A stretch of 64,000 nucleotides of DNA, from contig NZ_QFRA01000007.1 in assembly GCF_003243515.1 (NCBI RefSeq), positions 10,110 through 74,109 of the forward strand, given 5' to 3'. The notes beneath the pieces were generated by a model that ran no database searches, was not told the DNA's origin, and was given only the letters and a program-made list of their open reading frames with translations. Position numbers and translations under genes: made by a program. Numbering within the stretch: position 1 is the stretch's first letter; every line of letters starts with the position of its first letter. Positions 1 to 9,420 of this stretch are shown one piece after another. The stretch comes from Corynebacterium kroppenstedtii (lineage in GTDB: Bacteria; Actinomycetota; Actinomycetes; Mycobacteriales; Mycobacteriaceae).

Positions 1-337
1 CGGTGAGTGGCGGTTACGTGGTCGGGGATGGGTTTCCGACGGCGGCAATCTGTGGGAAGTCCTTGAGCGCTTGGATTCGGAGGGTGTATCCCGCCTCGTC
101 GTTACCGATGTCGGGCGCGATGGCACATTAGAAGGCCCCAATATTGACCTTCTTCGCGACGTCGCGATGGCCACAGATGCCCCTGTTGTTGCTTCGGGCG
201 GAGTATCAACTCTCGACGACATTCGCCAGCTTGCGGTGTGCGTGGACGAAGGTATTGATTCAGCCATCATCGGCAAAGCCCTCTATGCAGGGAACTTTAC
301 CCTTGAAGAAGCATTAGCAGTCGCACAAGATTCCTGA
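1..337 (+). CDS. priA: HisA/PriA phosphoribosyl isomerase, 3' part only
   Basis: The reading frame is open from position 2 to the TGA at 335–337 and is cut by the left edge, so only about 111 C-terminal residues are seen. It is a (βα)8-barrel half with the GRGW…DGGNLWE loop, [10 protein letters not shown] (general base Asp and phosphate site) and the ASGGV phosphate-binding motif. The enzyme isomerises ProFAR in histidine synthesis. In actinobacteria the PriA form also does the TrpF reaction in tryptophan synthesis. The Arg and Trp in GRGW are those PriA uses for the tryptophan substrate, and no trpF lies in the downstream trp block, so I infer bifunctional PriA. A monofunctional HisA cannot be excluded without the N-terminal half. 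Confidence 0.9.
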   Translation, partial: GEWRLRGRGWVSDGGNLWEVLERLDSEGVSRLVVTDVGRDGTLEGPNIDLLRDVAMATDAPVVASGGVSTLDDIRQLAVCVDEGIDSAIIGKALYAGNFTLEEALAVAQDS

Positions 338-411
338 TGGAGCCGTTCCTGAGAGGCTTGTGAAAATAGGCACCCCGGGTTATCGGTAGTGAAAGGCTAG
401 GTGACGGACCC

Positions 412-1278
412 GTGATTGAACATTCTGACTTGGTGGCATATCTGTCTATTGCCGAGCGCTTAGTCAAAGACTCTGAAGATCTTTTTTGTGTGAACATCGG
501 TGCCCAGCCTTCTGTCATTAAGAATGAAGATCTTCAGGATTTCGCAACCGATGTTGATCTGTCACTAGAACAGCAGTTTCGCGACCAACTTGTGAAGGAA
601 ACTGGGTTCCCCGTTTTGGGAGAGGAATTCGGTTTGAAGGGTGGATCGACGGCTTCCGGGGATGTTTCGGTCAACAGCATGGGCGGCGGTAAGCAGCCCG
701 AAACAATGTGGTGTATCGACCCGGTGGACGGAACGTCCAATTACACCGTCGCCAACCCGATGTGCGGCATTTTGGTCTCACTTATTCATAGGGGAGAACC
801 GGTTATTGGGTTGACGTCGTTACCCCTGTTGGGACAGTTTTATAGCGCTGTTCGCGGTGGGCCATTACATGTTAATGGTGAGCCATTTCCGCCATTGCCG
901 AAAGATGACCCAGAAGTGATCCAAATTGGTTTCGGCTCTATTTTGTCGGGCCGACGTGGTCATGTTCCGCGGCAATATCGCCAGAATTTACTTTTCAGTA
1001 TCGGTGAATCATATCCGCGGATGCGTGTGACGGGATCTGTTGGTGCCGACTTAGCTTTTACTGCCGGTGGTGTTTTTGCGGGGACCCTGACGTTCAGCCC
1101 TAACCTGTGGGATAACGCAGCAGGTATCTGCTTAGTTCAAGCCGCTGGTGGCATTGTCACGAACCTTGATGGTGAGCCTTGGACACCTGGAACAATCGGT
1201 CTGGTTGCAGGATCTCCAAGCATTCACTCGACTCTGTTAGCGAGGATCCATGCGGTTCCACGGCCTTCGAACCACTAA
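412..1278 (+). CDS. impA: Inositol monophosphatase family protein (ImpA type)
   Basis: A 288-residue Mg-dependent phosphatase of the inositol monophosphatase/FIG superfamily. It shows GEEFG, the metal-binding WCIDPVDGTSNY motif (Asp-x-x-Asp-Gly-Thr) and a C-terminal LWDNAAGICLVQAAGG motif, in the usual order. The start is a GTG at 412; an AAAGG lies about 14 bases upstream. A gene of this family sits between hisA and hisF in mycobacteria and corynebacteria. There it is regarded as an inositol-phosphate phosphatase and has been considered a possible histidinol-phosphatase. The sequence does not separate these two. It is likely co-transcribed with hisA; the gap to the next gene is 138 bases. 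Confidence 0.9.
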   Translation: MIEHSDLVAYLSIAERLVKDSEDLFCVNIGAQPSVIKNEDLQDFATDVDLSLEQQFRDQLVKETGFPVLGEEFGLKGGSTASGDVSVNSMGGGKQPETMWCIDPVDGTSNYTVANPMCGILVSLIHRGEPVIGLTSLPLLGQFYSAVRGGPLHVNGEPFPPLPKDDPEVIQIGFGSILSGRRGHVPRQYRQNLLFSIGESYPRMRVTGSVGADLAFTAGGVFAGTLTFSPNLWDNAAGICLVQAAGGIVTNLDGEPWTPGTIGLVAGSPSIHSTLLARIHAVPRPSNH

Positions 1279-1416
1279 GCTAGGTGGTTATGTCGTCGCG
1301 TGAAGCGGTTAGTCATTGTGGACGCGTTTAGGTTTACTAGCGCGTGTCTGTTTTACGTGGCAATTCATTAATCTCGTTCGTGAATAATAGTTGCCTTATT
1401 GCCGAAAGGCGTTTTC

Positions 1417-4230
1417 ATGTCCGTAGCAGTCCGAGTTATTCCGTGTCTTGATGTGTCTCATGGTCGCGTCGTTAAGGGGGTAAATTTCGAGAACCTTCGC
1501 GACGCTGGCGATCCCGTCGAACTGGCGTCCCGCTGTGACAAAGAGGGCGCCGATGAACTGACCTTACTCGACGTGTCAGCGTCGACGGAAGCACGGGGAA
1601 CGATGCTGGACGTGGTTCGACGCACCGCGGATGAAGTGTTTATCCCGCTCACTGTCGGCGGTGGGGTCCGTAGCGCTGATGACGTCGACCAGCTATTACG
1701 TGCCGGTGCAGATAAAGTCAGCATTAATACCGCGGCCATTAAGAGGCCAGAGTTGCTGCGGGAGCTTTCCCAGCGCTTTGGATCACAATGCGTTGTTTTG
1801 TCGGTGGATGCCCGGCGCGTTCCTGACGGCGGAACGCCTCAACCGAGTGGTTTTGAAGTTACAACCCACGGCGGCACACGCAGCGCAGGGATTGATGCGA
1901 TCGAGTGGGCTCGTCGTGGTGAAGAATTAGGCGTCGGGGAAATTCTTCTCAATTCCATGGATAGCGACGGTGTTAAGCAAGGATTTGATAGCGAGCTTAT
2001 TTCCGCCGTTCGTCAAGTGGTTCATATCCCCGTCATTGCGTCGGGTGGGGCTGGCGAAGCGAGCCATTTTCCTCCGGCCATTGATTCAGGGGCAAATGCG
2101 GTGTTAGCTGCGTCGATTTTCCACTTTGGTGATGTAAGCATTTCTGAGGTGAAGAGCGCGTTGGCAGCGGCGGGGCATGAGGTCCGGCATACCGGTCCCG
2201 CTGACTACCCGCTGGACCCGTCGATTGCTGCTCGGTTGAAGCGCAACGATAGGGGATTGGTTCCCGCTGTTGTCCAGGATGTGCATTCTGGAGAGGTATT
2301 GATGCAGGCGTGGATGGACGACCACGCATTGGCTTATACGCTGGCAACTCGTCGGGGAATATACTGGTCTCGGTCGCGGTCCGAATATTGGGTCAAAGGA
2401 ATGACCAGTGGTCACGTTCAGAACGTTCGCGAGGTTCGGGTGGATTGTGACGGGGACACGATTCTGCTGAAGGTTGACCAGACGGGCGCGGCCTGCCACA
2501 CCGGAACCCACACGTGTTTCGATAGCGACCTTGTCTTGACCGATTCATCATCTACACCGGGCGCGGAATTTGCAGACGACGAGAACTCGTCGAACAAAAA
2601 TCTTGCCGGTGAGTCCGTTAGCACGGCTGAAAAGCCTGAAGACAATGCGGAAGTGAGCGCTTCCGCCCGTTCGTCGACACCCGTCGGGGTTCCGGATCTC
2701 GGAGCCGGCCGCACAACGACGACGCGGGAACGGTTCCGCGAATTAGCTGCTCACCACAGAGTTGTGCCCGTAGCGCGCAAAATCTTGGCCGATGGAGAAA
2801 CACCGCTCAGTGCATACAATGCCTTGGCCCAGGACAAGCCAGGTACGTTCCTCTTCGAGTCGGCCGAACCGGGACGTTCCTGGTCACGGTGGTCGTTTAT
2901 CGGCACAGGAGCAAGATCGGCACTAACGGTCCGCGATAGGGAAGCTGCATGGTTGGGCACCACTCCTGAAGGTGTCCAGACAGGAGGCAATCCCTTCGGC
3001 GCTTTGAAGTCCGTGCTGAAGGAATTGCACACCGACCCCATCGAGGGAATGCCACCGATGACGTCGGGAATGGTGGGGTATTGCGGCCACGACGCGATTC
3101 GCTTTATCGAAGATATCCCCGATACCTGCGACAATGACCTCAAGATTCCGGAAATGATGCAGTTCCTTGTCGCGGACATGGTGGCCTTGGACCACCATGA
3201 GGGGACGATGTGGCTGATCGCTAATGCGTTCAATTTCAACGGCTCCGACGACAATGTCGACGAGGCCTATGACGACGCCGTCCGCCGATTGGACTCATTA
3301 ACCGAGCGGTTGAAGGCAGCGCGTGAACCGATGGTGAATAGTTTTACGACGCCCGAGCCGGTCGTCCGCCGTCAGCGCACTGCTGATGAACACATGCGCC
3401 GGATCGAATTGTGTAAAGAACACATTCGCGCCGGGGACGCGTTCCAAATCGTTCTGTCACAGCGCTTCGAGATTGACACGGATGTGCGGGCTCGCGATGT
3501 GTATCGGATGCTGAAGTATTCGAACCCCAGCCCCTACATGTACCTGATGAATATTCCGTCGGACGACTTTTCGTCGGTGGAGTTCACCATCGTTGGATCG
3601 TCGCCTGAGTCGCTTATCGCAGTCGACAACAATGTGGTGACGACGCACCCCATCGCTGGGTCTCGGCCCCGCGGCGCCACAAGGAAAGCTGATCTGCAGC
3701 TTGAGCGCGAGTTAGCCGCCGACTCGAAAGAGAATTCCGAACACCTCATGCTGGTTGACCTGGGGCGCAATGACCTGGGGAAGGTATGTATTCCTGGAAC
3801 AGTCGAAGTCGATGATTTCCGCCATATTGAGCGGTATAGCCACATCATGCACCTGGTCTCTATGGTCACGGGACAGTTGGCTCCGGGCATGACAGCGGTC
3901 GATGCCTTCATGGCGGCATTCCCCGCGGGAACTTTATCCGGGGCGCCCAAAACCAGCGCATTGACCATCATTGACCAGCTCGAAGACACGCGCCGCGGCA
4001 TCTACGGCGGAACCGTCGGATATTTCGATTTTTCGGGAAACACCGATCAAGCAATTGCCATCAGGACAGGGGTTCTCAAAGACGGAACGATGTATGTCCA
4101 GGCCGGCGGCGGGATCGTCGCCGATTCGGATCCTGTTGCCGAAGATGAGGAAACGCGGAACAAGGCTGCAGCTGTTTTGCGCGCAACGGCCGCTGCCGAA
4201 ACAATTGTCGATGTTGATGGCTCTCTGTGA
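1417..4230 (+). CDS. HisF–HisI–TrpE trifunctional fusion protein
   Basis: One uninterrupted frame of 937 residues. Residues 1–257 are HisF (imidazole glycerol phosphate synthase cyclase), with catalytic Asp12 in PCLDV and Asp131 in SVDARR. Residues about 260–375 are HisI (phosphoribosyl-AMP cyclohydrolase), with VDCDGD and the CHTGTHTC cysteines. Residues 376–430 are a low-complexity Ser/Glu/Asp-rich linker. Residues about 431–937 are TrpE (anthranilate synthase component I), with the FLFESAE feedback-site strand, [19 protein letters not shown] and AGTLSGAPK. All catalytic motifs look intact. ATG at 1417 has CGAAAGG ahead of it; a TTG six codons upstream is less likely. In related genomes hisF, hisI and trpE are adjacent separate genes. 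There is no obvious internal Shine-Dalgarno and start before the TrpE part. Stable polyprotein versus cleaved product is unknown. Confidence 0.93.
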   Translation: MSVAVRVIPCLDVSHGRVVKGVNFENLRDAGDPVELASRCDKEGADELTLLDVSASTEARGTMLDVVRRTADEVFIPLTVGGGVRSADDVDQLLRAGADKVSINTAAIKRPELLRELSQRFGSQCVVLSVDARRVPDGGTPQPSGFEVTTHGGTRSAGIDAIEWARRGEELGVGEILLNSMDSDGVKQGFDSELISAVRQVVHIPVIASGGAGEASHFPPAIDSGANAVLAASIFHFGDVSISEVKSALAAAGHEVRHTGPADYPLDPSIAARLKRNDRGLVPAVVQDVHSGEVLMQAWMDDHALAYTLATRRGIYWSRSRSEYWVKGMTSGHVQNVREVRVDCDGDTILLKVDQTGAACHTGTHTCFDSDLVLTDSSSTPGAEFADDENSSNKNLAGESVSTAEKPEDNAEVSASARSSTPVGVPDLGAGRTTTTRERFRELAAHHRVVPVARKILADGETPLSAYNALAQDKPGTFLFESAEPGRSWSRWSFIGTGARSALTVRDREAAWLGTTPEGVQTGGNPFGALKSVLKELHTDPIEGMPPMTSGMVGYCGHDAIRFIEDIPDTCDNDLKIPEMMQFLVADMVALDHHEGTMWLIANAFNFNGSDDNVDEAYDDAVRRLDSLTERLKAAREPMVNSFTTPEPVVRRQRTADEHMRRIELCKEHIRAGDAFQIVLSQRFEIDTDVRARDVYRMLKYSNPSPYMYLMNIPSDDFSSVEFTIVGSSPESLIAVDNNVVTTHPIAGSRPRGATRKADLQLERELAADSKENSEHLMLVDLGRNDLGKVCIPGTVEVDDFRHIERYSHIMHLVSMVTGQLAPGMTAVDAFMAAFPAGTLSGAPKTSALTIIDQLEDTRRGIYGGTVGYFDFSGNTDQAIAIRTGVLKDGTMYVQAGGGIVADSDPVAEDEETRNKAAAVLRATAAAETIVDVDGSL

Positions 4231-4258
4231 GTTGTCGCCCGCCGAGTTGTCGCCCGCC
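4229..4258 (+). repeat. 15-bp tandem duplication at the trpE stop codon
   Basis: The unit GAGTTGTCGCCCGCC occurs twice head to tail. The first copy begins with the last two bases of the TGA stop codon of the fusion gene. It lies outside any recognised gene. Confidence 0.85.
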
Positions 4259-4438
4259 CGGATTCCGGATTGGCTGCGTCGTCTCCGAAGGCGAGTATCC
4301 AAGAGTGACGACGCTATATGCGCTGAGTAGCCTATTGAGTACATGGTGGATGCTCGGCGGCACACCCGACGAGCATGGTGACGTCAGGAAACGAGTGACG
4401 ATAGGGAACTAGTGCGGTGACGTTAGGGAGAATGAACA

Positions 4439-5257
4439 ATGGGCTCACATGACTCGCGTCAGGACGACGCAACGGCAGCAGCCGCGTCGGCAGAAATCGC
4501 CTCAAACCCGACCGATGCGCACGGACACAAGGACGTCAACACGATGCCGACGAACGCGGAAACGGAGACGGGCACGTTGAGTTCTCCTCAAACCAAGCGA
4601 CGCTGGTTAGGCCTCGCCCTGGTCGCGATTGGGGCGGTGGCTATCGGTGGAACATCACGCATGACCTGGATGACCGTTCACGCCAACGACGATAAACAAG
4701 GTGAAGTGACACGCACCCTCGTCGGCTCGACGTGGGCCCCCAGCACTGACGCGATCGCTATTGCCCTCATCGCAGCATGCCTTGCCACCCTGGTTCTTAA
4801 GAGGACAGGCCGACGGATACTTGCAGCAGTCTCGGCAGTAATCGGTGCTGCATCCTTATGGACCCCCCTCAATGTGCTCCTCACCTCGCCAAGTACGACG
4901 CGCGCGCGGAATTTGCTCGTCAATGGACAAGCAACGCAAAAGAAAAACGATCCGCAGACCTTGACCGAATGGGCCGTCGTCACGGGAGTCGATGTCCACA
5001 AAGTAGCGGTCATCCTTGCCCTCGTCGCGTCGGTTATTACCATCGCTGGTGCAATCATTCTGTTCCTGTGGCCAGGAGTAGACACCGTGAAAGGAAGTAA
5101 ATACGACACCGCCTCAGCCCGGCGCGATTCACTGGCGACGGACCTTGAGAACGATAGAGAATCAGGGCGCGTGCTGTGGGATGCGATGGACGCTGGTGTT
5201 GACCCAACACAAGACGATGCTGTTGATGTCGCCCGGCGTCGTGGGCTGCACAACTAA
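4439..5257 (+). CDS. Trp-region conserved membrane protein
   Basis: A 272-residue protein with a polar N-terminus of about 54 residues and four predicted membrane segments (about 55–73, 102–120, 126–145 and 186–211), then a charged cytoplasmic tail. This matches the family annotated as tryptophan-biosynthesis-associated membrane protein, which lies between trpE and trpC in mycobacteria (Rv1610 position) and corynebacteria. Its biochemical role is unknown; a link to tryptophan metabolism rests on position only. ATG 4439 is preceded by AGGGAG. It follows the fusion gene after 208 bases, so it may have its own promoter. Confidence 0.85.
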   Translation: MGSHDSRQDDATAAAASAEIASNPTDAHGHKDVNTMPTNAETETGTLSSPQTKRRWLGLALVAIGAVAIGGTSRMTWMTVHANDDKQGEVTRTLVGSTWAPSTDAIAIALIAACLATLVLKRTGRRILAAVSAVIGAASLWTPLNVLLTSPSTTRARNLLVNGQATQKKNDPQTLTEWAVVTGVDVHKVAVILALVASVITIAGAIILFLWPGVDTVKGSKYDTASARRDSLATDLENDRESGRVLWDAMDAGVDPTQDDAVDVARRRGLHN

Positions 5258-5369
5258 AGTCCACATCTGCGGGGAATGTCAGACAGGCATCATCGTGCCG
5301 ATTTATGCGCTAGTCAGTGCTGCCTTTAGGATTAAGTACACCGCTGTAACACGGGCTGAGGAGTCGAAG

Positions 5370-6185
5370 ATGAGTTCGGTTTTAGACACTATCGTCGATG
5401 GCGTCTTAGACGATCTTGCAACCCGTGAAGCTCGCGTCAGTTTTGCGGACATCAAAGCACAGTCGCATGACACGCCCGCCCCTCGCGATGCCATGTCCGC
5501 ATTGTCAGCTCCCGGTGTGGGAGTGATCGCCGAAGTCAAAAGGGCAAGTCCATCCAAAGGAAGCCTGGCGCGGATCCCCGAACCGGCCGAACTCGCCAGG
5601 CAATACGAAACCAATGGTGCCAGAGTCATTTCCTGCCTCACCGAAGAACGACGCTTCAAAGGCAGTTTGGCGGACCTGGACGCCGTACGAGCAGCCGTCG
5701 ACATTCCGGTCCTTCGGAAAGATTTCGTCGTCACCCCCTATCAGATTCACGAAGCCCGCGTTCATGGAGCGGACCTCATTCTCCTCATTGTGGCAGTACT
5801 GCAGCAGCCTCAGCTTGAGTCCCTCCTCGACCGCACAGAGTCCCTCGGGATGACTGCCATCGTTGAAGTTCACACCGAAGAGGAAGCAGAGCGAGCCATC
5901 GCCGCAGGTGCAAAAGTCGTGGGAGTCAACGCCCGCAACCTTAAAACACTCGATGTCGATACCTCCGTGTTTGGCACTATCGCGCCGGGTTTGCCGTCGG
6001 ATGTGATTAAGGTCGCTGAATCGGGGGTGAAAGATCGCAATGATTTGCTGGCCTATGCTGGTGCCGGTGCGGATGCGGTCTTGGTCGGTGAGGGGCTGGT
6101 TACCGCAGGTAATCCCGGTTTAGCGTGCAAGAGTTTGGTCGCTGCGGGCATCCACCCGGCATGTCCGAAGAACCTCGCTGAGTAA
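5370..6185 (+). CDS. trpC: Indole-3-glycerol phosphate synthase
   Basis: A 271-residue (βα)8-barrel that closes the indole ring of CdRP to give indole-3-glycerol phosphate. Visible motifs are [13 protein letters not shown] (catalytic Glu and Lys), [27 protein letters not shown] and VAESGV. The length is that of a monofunctional TrpC, unlike the TrpC–TrpF fusion known from C. glutamicum, so the TrpF step must come from elsewhere. ATG at 5370 has GAGG about 9 bases upstream. The frame stays open further upstream, but that part overlaps the membrane-protein gene and has no family resemblance. Confidence 0.95.
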   Translation: MSSVLDTIVDGVLDDLATREARVSFADIKAQSHDTPAPRDAMSALSAPGVGVIAEVKRASPSKGSLARIPEPAELARQYETNGARVISCLTEERRFKGSLADLDAVRAAVDIPVLRKDFVVTPYQIHEARVHGADLILLIVAVLQQPQLESLLDRTESLGMTAIVEVHTEEEAERAIAAGAKVVGVNARNLKTLDVDTSVFGTIAPGLPSDVIKVAESGVKDRNDLLAYAGAGADAVLVGEGLVTAGNPGLACKSLVAAGIHPACPKNLAE

Positions 6186-6233
6186 TCTGCCGTCACCTGG
6201 ATGCCGTGTCTATGCGAGTGATAAGGCACACTG

Positions 6234-7532
6234 GTGTGCGTGAGTAACTCAGAATCAGTTCATCGCAATCCGTATAGTGATCTGCCTACTATCGCCGATG
6301 TGTTCGCGGACACGACATCGACTGAGCCCGATGATCGTGGCCATTGGGGTGAGTATGGTGGCCGATACATTCCGGAGGCCCTGATGGGGGTCATTACCGA
6401 AGTTACCGACGCGTGGAATAAGGCGAGAACTGACCCTGAGTACATCGAGCAGTTGAATGACCTCCATTTCCATTATTCGGGTCGACCGTCGCCCCTGTAT
6501 TATGCGTCGCGCTTTTCCGACGCTATTCATGCTCGGGTGTATTTAAAGCGGGAGGACTTAAACCACACCGGGTCTCACAAGATTAATAACGTTCTGGGCC
6601 AGGTGTTGTTGGCTCAACGCATGGGTAAGAAGCGTGTTATCGCTGAGACGGGGGCGGGCCAACATGGTGTTGCAACCGCTACCGCCTGTGCATTGCTCGG
6701 TTTAGAGTGCCACATCTACATGGGGGCCGTGGATGCGCGGCGTCAGGCCCTGAATATCGCGCGTATGCGTTTACTGGGAGCTGAGGTCACAGCTGTCACC
6801 ATCGGTTCCCAGACTCTTAAAGATGCCATTAATGAGGCGATGCGTTTTTGGGTATCGCATGCCGATGACACGTACTATTGCTTCGGTACTGCAGCTGGTC
6901 CCCATCCGTTCCCGCAGATGGTTCGGGATCTCCAGCGAATTATCGGGTACGAAGCACGTGAGCAAATCCTGCATGCGGAAGGCCGTCTCCCCGACGCCGT
7001 CGTCGCTTGTGTTGGTGGTGGGTCGAATGCGATCGGTCTTTTCCATCGCTTTATCGACGATTCCTCTGTTCAGCTCATTGGTGCTGAAGCCGGCGGCGAC
7101 GGTTTTGAGACTGGTCGCCACGCTGCGACGATTACCGCGGGTAATGAAGGTGTCTTCCAGGGCTCGTATGCCGCACTCATGGAAGATGAGGATGGGCAAA
7201 TCGTCGAGTCCCACTCCATTTCGGCCGGGCTAGATTACCCGGGAGTAGGGCCGGAACACTCGTATCTTCACCATGTCGGGCGCGCCGAGTACCTTCCTAT
7301 CACGGATGCACAAGCCATGGATGCGTTCATGCTCTTGTGCAAGACCGAAGGAATTATCCCTGCCATTGAGTCTGCTCACGCTCTTGCAGCAGCCCGAGTG
7401 TATGCCGATCGGTGGGATTATGACTCAGATGACGGCCCACTTCTGATCGTCAACGTATCGGGCCGCGGCGATAAAGACGTGGATACCGCCGCGAAGTGGT
7501 TTGACCTTAAACCCAAGGAGGAGCTGGACTAA
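6234..7532 (+). CDS. trpB: Tryptophan synthase beta chain
   Basis: A 432-residue PLP enzyme that condenses indole with serine. It shows GGRYIPE, the PLP lysine in [10 protein letters not shown], the AETGAGQHG loop, and the GGGSNA phosphate-binding loop. The start is GTG at 6234 or GTG at 6240; both are compatible with a weak AAGG upstream. It couples to trpA directly: its TAA overlaps the trpA ATG by one base, typical of translational coupling. The 48-base gap to trpC suggests one trpC-trpB-trpA-lgt transcript. Confidence 0.96.
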   Translation: MCVSNSESVHRNPYSDLPTIADVFADTTSTEPDDRGHWGEYGGRYIPEALMGVITEVTDAWNKARTDPEYIEQLNDLHFHYSGRPSPLYYASRFSDAIHARVYLKREDLNHTGSHKINNVLGQVLLAQRMGKKRVIAETGAGQHGVATATACALLGLECHIYMGAVDARRQALNIARMRLLGAEVTAVTIGSQTLKDAINEAMRFWVSHADDTYYCFGTAAGPHPFPQMVRDLQRIIGYEAREQILHAEGRLPDAVVACVGGGSNAIGLFHRFIDDSSVQLIGAEAGGDGFETGRHAATITAGNEGVFQGSYAALMEDEDGQIVESHSISAGLDYPGVGPEHSYLHHVGRAEYLPITDAQAMDAFMLLCKTEGIIPAIESAHALAAARVYADRWDYDSDDGPLLIVNVSGRGDKDVDTAAKWFDLKPKEELD

Positions 7533-8335
7533 TGGCGGCATTTTCTTCTGATTCCCCCGCAGGGGCGCTTCGCGGCGTTTTCGCACAGGCCCGCCGTGAG
7601 CAACGAGCTGCGTTCATTGGTTATCTGCCATCGGGGTACCCGACGAAACACGACTCTGACGAGTTGATGGCGTGCCTGGCGTCCTATGCGGACGTCATCG
7701 AGGTCGGAATTCCGTTCTCTGACCCCATGATGGACGGTCCTGTCATCCAGGAAGCCGGCATGGCTGCACTGAAAGCAGGTTTTCGCGTCAAAGATTCACT
7801 CAGCTCTGTCCGCAGGATTACCGACGCCGGTGGTCGAAGCGTTGTCATGAGTTACTGGAATCCGATCCTGCAGTATGGCCCGGAAAAATATGCCGAAGAG
7901 CTGGCCGAGTCGGGAGGACTGGGGACAATCATCCCCGACCTCCTCCCCGAAGAATCGGCGCGCTGGGCAGAGGCATGCCACAAGCACGGATTGGCGCCTA
8001 TCTACCTCGTCGCTCCGTCGACGAGCCCTGAGCGGATGGCACTCACGGTGGGGGCCGGTGACGGTTTTGTGTACGCAGCCTCGCACATGGGGGTCACAGG
8101 TGCTCAGCAGTCAGTAAGCAGCGGTGCGCGTGACCTCGTGAATCGCGTGCGGGAGCATACCGACCTCCCCGTTGCCGTCGGGTTAGGCGTCAGCAATGGG
8201 CAGCAAGCCGCGGAGATCGCGCAGTATGCCGACGGCGTCATCGTCGGCTCGGCACTTATCTGCGCGGCGAAGGACGGGCTCCGCTCGCTCGAGGCGTTGG
8301 CGAAAGAACTCAGCGAAGGGGTGAGGCGTGACTAA
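7532..8335 (+). CDS. trpA: Tryptophan synthase alpha chain
   Basis: A 267-residue alpha subunit that cleaves indole-3-glycerol phosphate to indole and G3P. It shows EVGIPFSDPMMDGPVIQ, with the catalytic Glu and Asp, and C-terminal VGLGVSNG and IVGSAL for phosphate binding. The ATG lies in a TAATG overlap with trpB, with GGAGGAG just upstream inside trpB. The end overlaps the lgt start by eight bases. Confidence 0.96.
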   Translation: MAAFSSDSPAGALRGVFAQARREQRAAFIGYLPSGYPTKHDSDELMACLASYADVIEVGIPFSDPMMDGPVIQEAGMAALKAGFRVKDSLSSVRRITDAGGRSVVMSYWNPILQYGPEKYAEELAESGGLGTIIPDLLPEESARWAEACHKHGLAPIYLVAPSTSPERMALTVGAGDGFVYAASHMGVTGAQQSVSSGARDLVNRVREHTDLPVAVGLGVSNGQQAAEIAQYADGVIVGSALICAAKDGLRSLEALAKELSEGVRRD

Positions 8336-9263
8336 CGTCCAGGCCACTATTGTCCAGCAGAACGGACTAGTTCCTCACGACGGGGGACTAGGCGGGCGTT
8401 CGCCCGATGTGACGCTATTAGCTGCGATTCCGTCACCCTCCCAAGGTGTTTGGATGGTCGGCGGTTTTCCGATCCGCGGATATGCCCTGTCGATCCTCGT
8501 GGGAATTCTTGTTGCGGTGTTGTGGTCGCAGCGACGCTATGCCGCACGTGGCGGTAACCGCGAGGTGGTTCTCGACGTGGCGCTCGCCGCTGTCCCAGCA
8601 GGCATCATCGGCGGGCGTCTCTACCACTTGGCGACGGATTGGCGCACGTACTGGGGCCCCAACGGAACACCCGGAGATTGGTGGAAGATCACCAACGGCG
8701 GCCTAGGAATATGGGGAGCCGTCATTGGCGGTGGATTGGCTGCCTGGGCGGTTCTCCGGTGGAAGCATCTAGCCCTGGCGCCCTTTGCGGATTCGGTGGC
8801 ACCACCGATTCTGGTGGCGCAGGGAATTGGGCGCCTAGGCAACTGGTTTAATCAGGAATTATATGGTCGGCCCACCGATCTGCCCTGGGGGCTGAAGATT
8901 TTTGAGCGCGTCGACGACCACGGTGTCCTGGACCCAGTACTGGGGCATTCGAACGGCCACGTTATCGCGGTTGTTCAGCCGACCTTTCTTTACGAGATGT
9001 TGTGGAACTTTGCCATCGCCGCTCTGATCGTATGGATTGACCGCAAGTTCCGGTTGGGTGGCGGCCGAGTTTTTGCGTTGTATGTTGCCGGATACACAGC
9101 AGGTCGATTTTGGATCGAGCTTCTGCGTGCGGATACTGCCACGCATGTGTTTGGGCTCCGCATTAATACCATCACATCGGCCGTCTGCTTCGTGTGCGCA
9201 GCGATTTTTCTGGTGTGGACGCGGTCACGCCGTCGCGAGACCCCTGAAGAACTTCGGACATAA
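8328..9263 (+). CDS. lgt: Prolipoprotein diacylglyceryl transferase
   Basis: A 311-residue polytopic inner-membrane enzyme that adds diacylglycerol to the lipobox cysteine of prelipoproteins. It shows the Lgt signature GRLGNWFNQELYGRPT, the NGGLGIWGAVIGG segment, QPTFLYEMLWN and the C-terminal AGRFWIE. GTG at 8328 starts inside trpA (GGGGTGAGGC upstream). The position right after trpA is the same as in mycobacteria. The Tat lipoprotein at 12410–14203 is a potential client in this window. Confidence 0.93.
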   Translation: MTNVQATIVQQNGLVPHDGGLGGRSPDVTLLAAIPSPSQGVWMVGGFPIRGYALSILVGILVAVLWSQRRYAARGGNREVVLDVALAAVPAGIIGGRLYHLATDWRTYWGPNGTPGDWWKITNGGLGIWGAVIGGGLAAWAVLRWKHLALAPFADSVAPPILVAQGIGRLGNWFNQELYGRPTDLPWGLKIFERVDDHGVLDPVLGHSNGHVIAVVQPTFLYEMLWNFAIAALIVWIDRKFRLGGGRVFALYVAGYTAGRFWIELLRADTATHVFGLRINTITSAVCFVCAAIFLVWTRSRRRETPEELRT

Positions 9264-9293
9264 TCGGGCATAAATCTAGGAAAAAGTGATTTT

Positions 9294-9338
9294 GGTGACC
9301 GTATCGGAAAATAATTTTCCCTGGTCACCGACTTTTTT
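9294..9338 (+). terminator. Intrinsic terminator after lgt
   Basis: Outer arms GGTGACC (9294–9300) and GGTCACC (9323–9329) enclose an inner GGAAAAT/ATTTTCC hairpin. A T-rich run follows (CTTTTTTCG segment ending about 9338). It would end the his/trp/lgt transcript before pyk. Confidence 0.8.
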
Positions 9339-9420
9339 CGTTTTTCGCCGTGGCGCGGTAAAGCTTATTTCGACCGGTTTGTAGTAGCTAATCCGGGTGG
9401 AGCGGGCTAACCTGGTGCTC

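Noticed and set aside
5145..5369. Upstream extension of the trpC frame
   Set aside because: It overlaps the membrane-protein gene and is not TrpC-like; the ATG at 5370 has a ribosome site.
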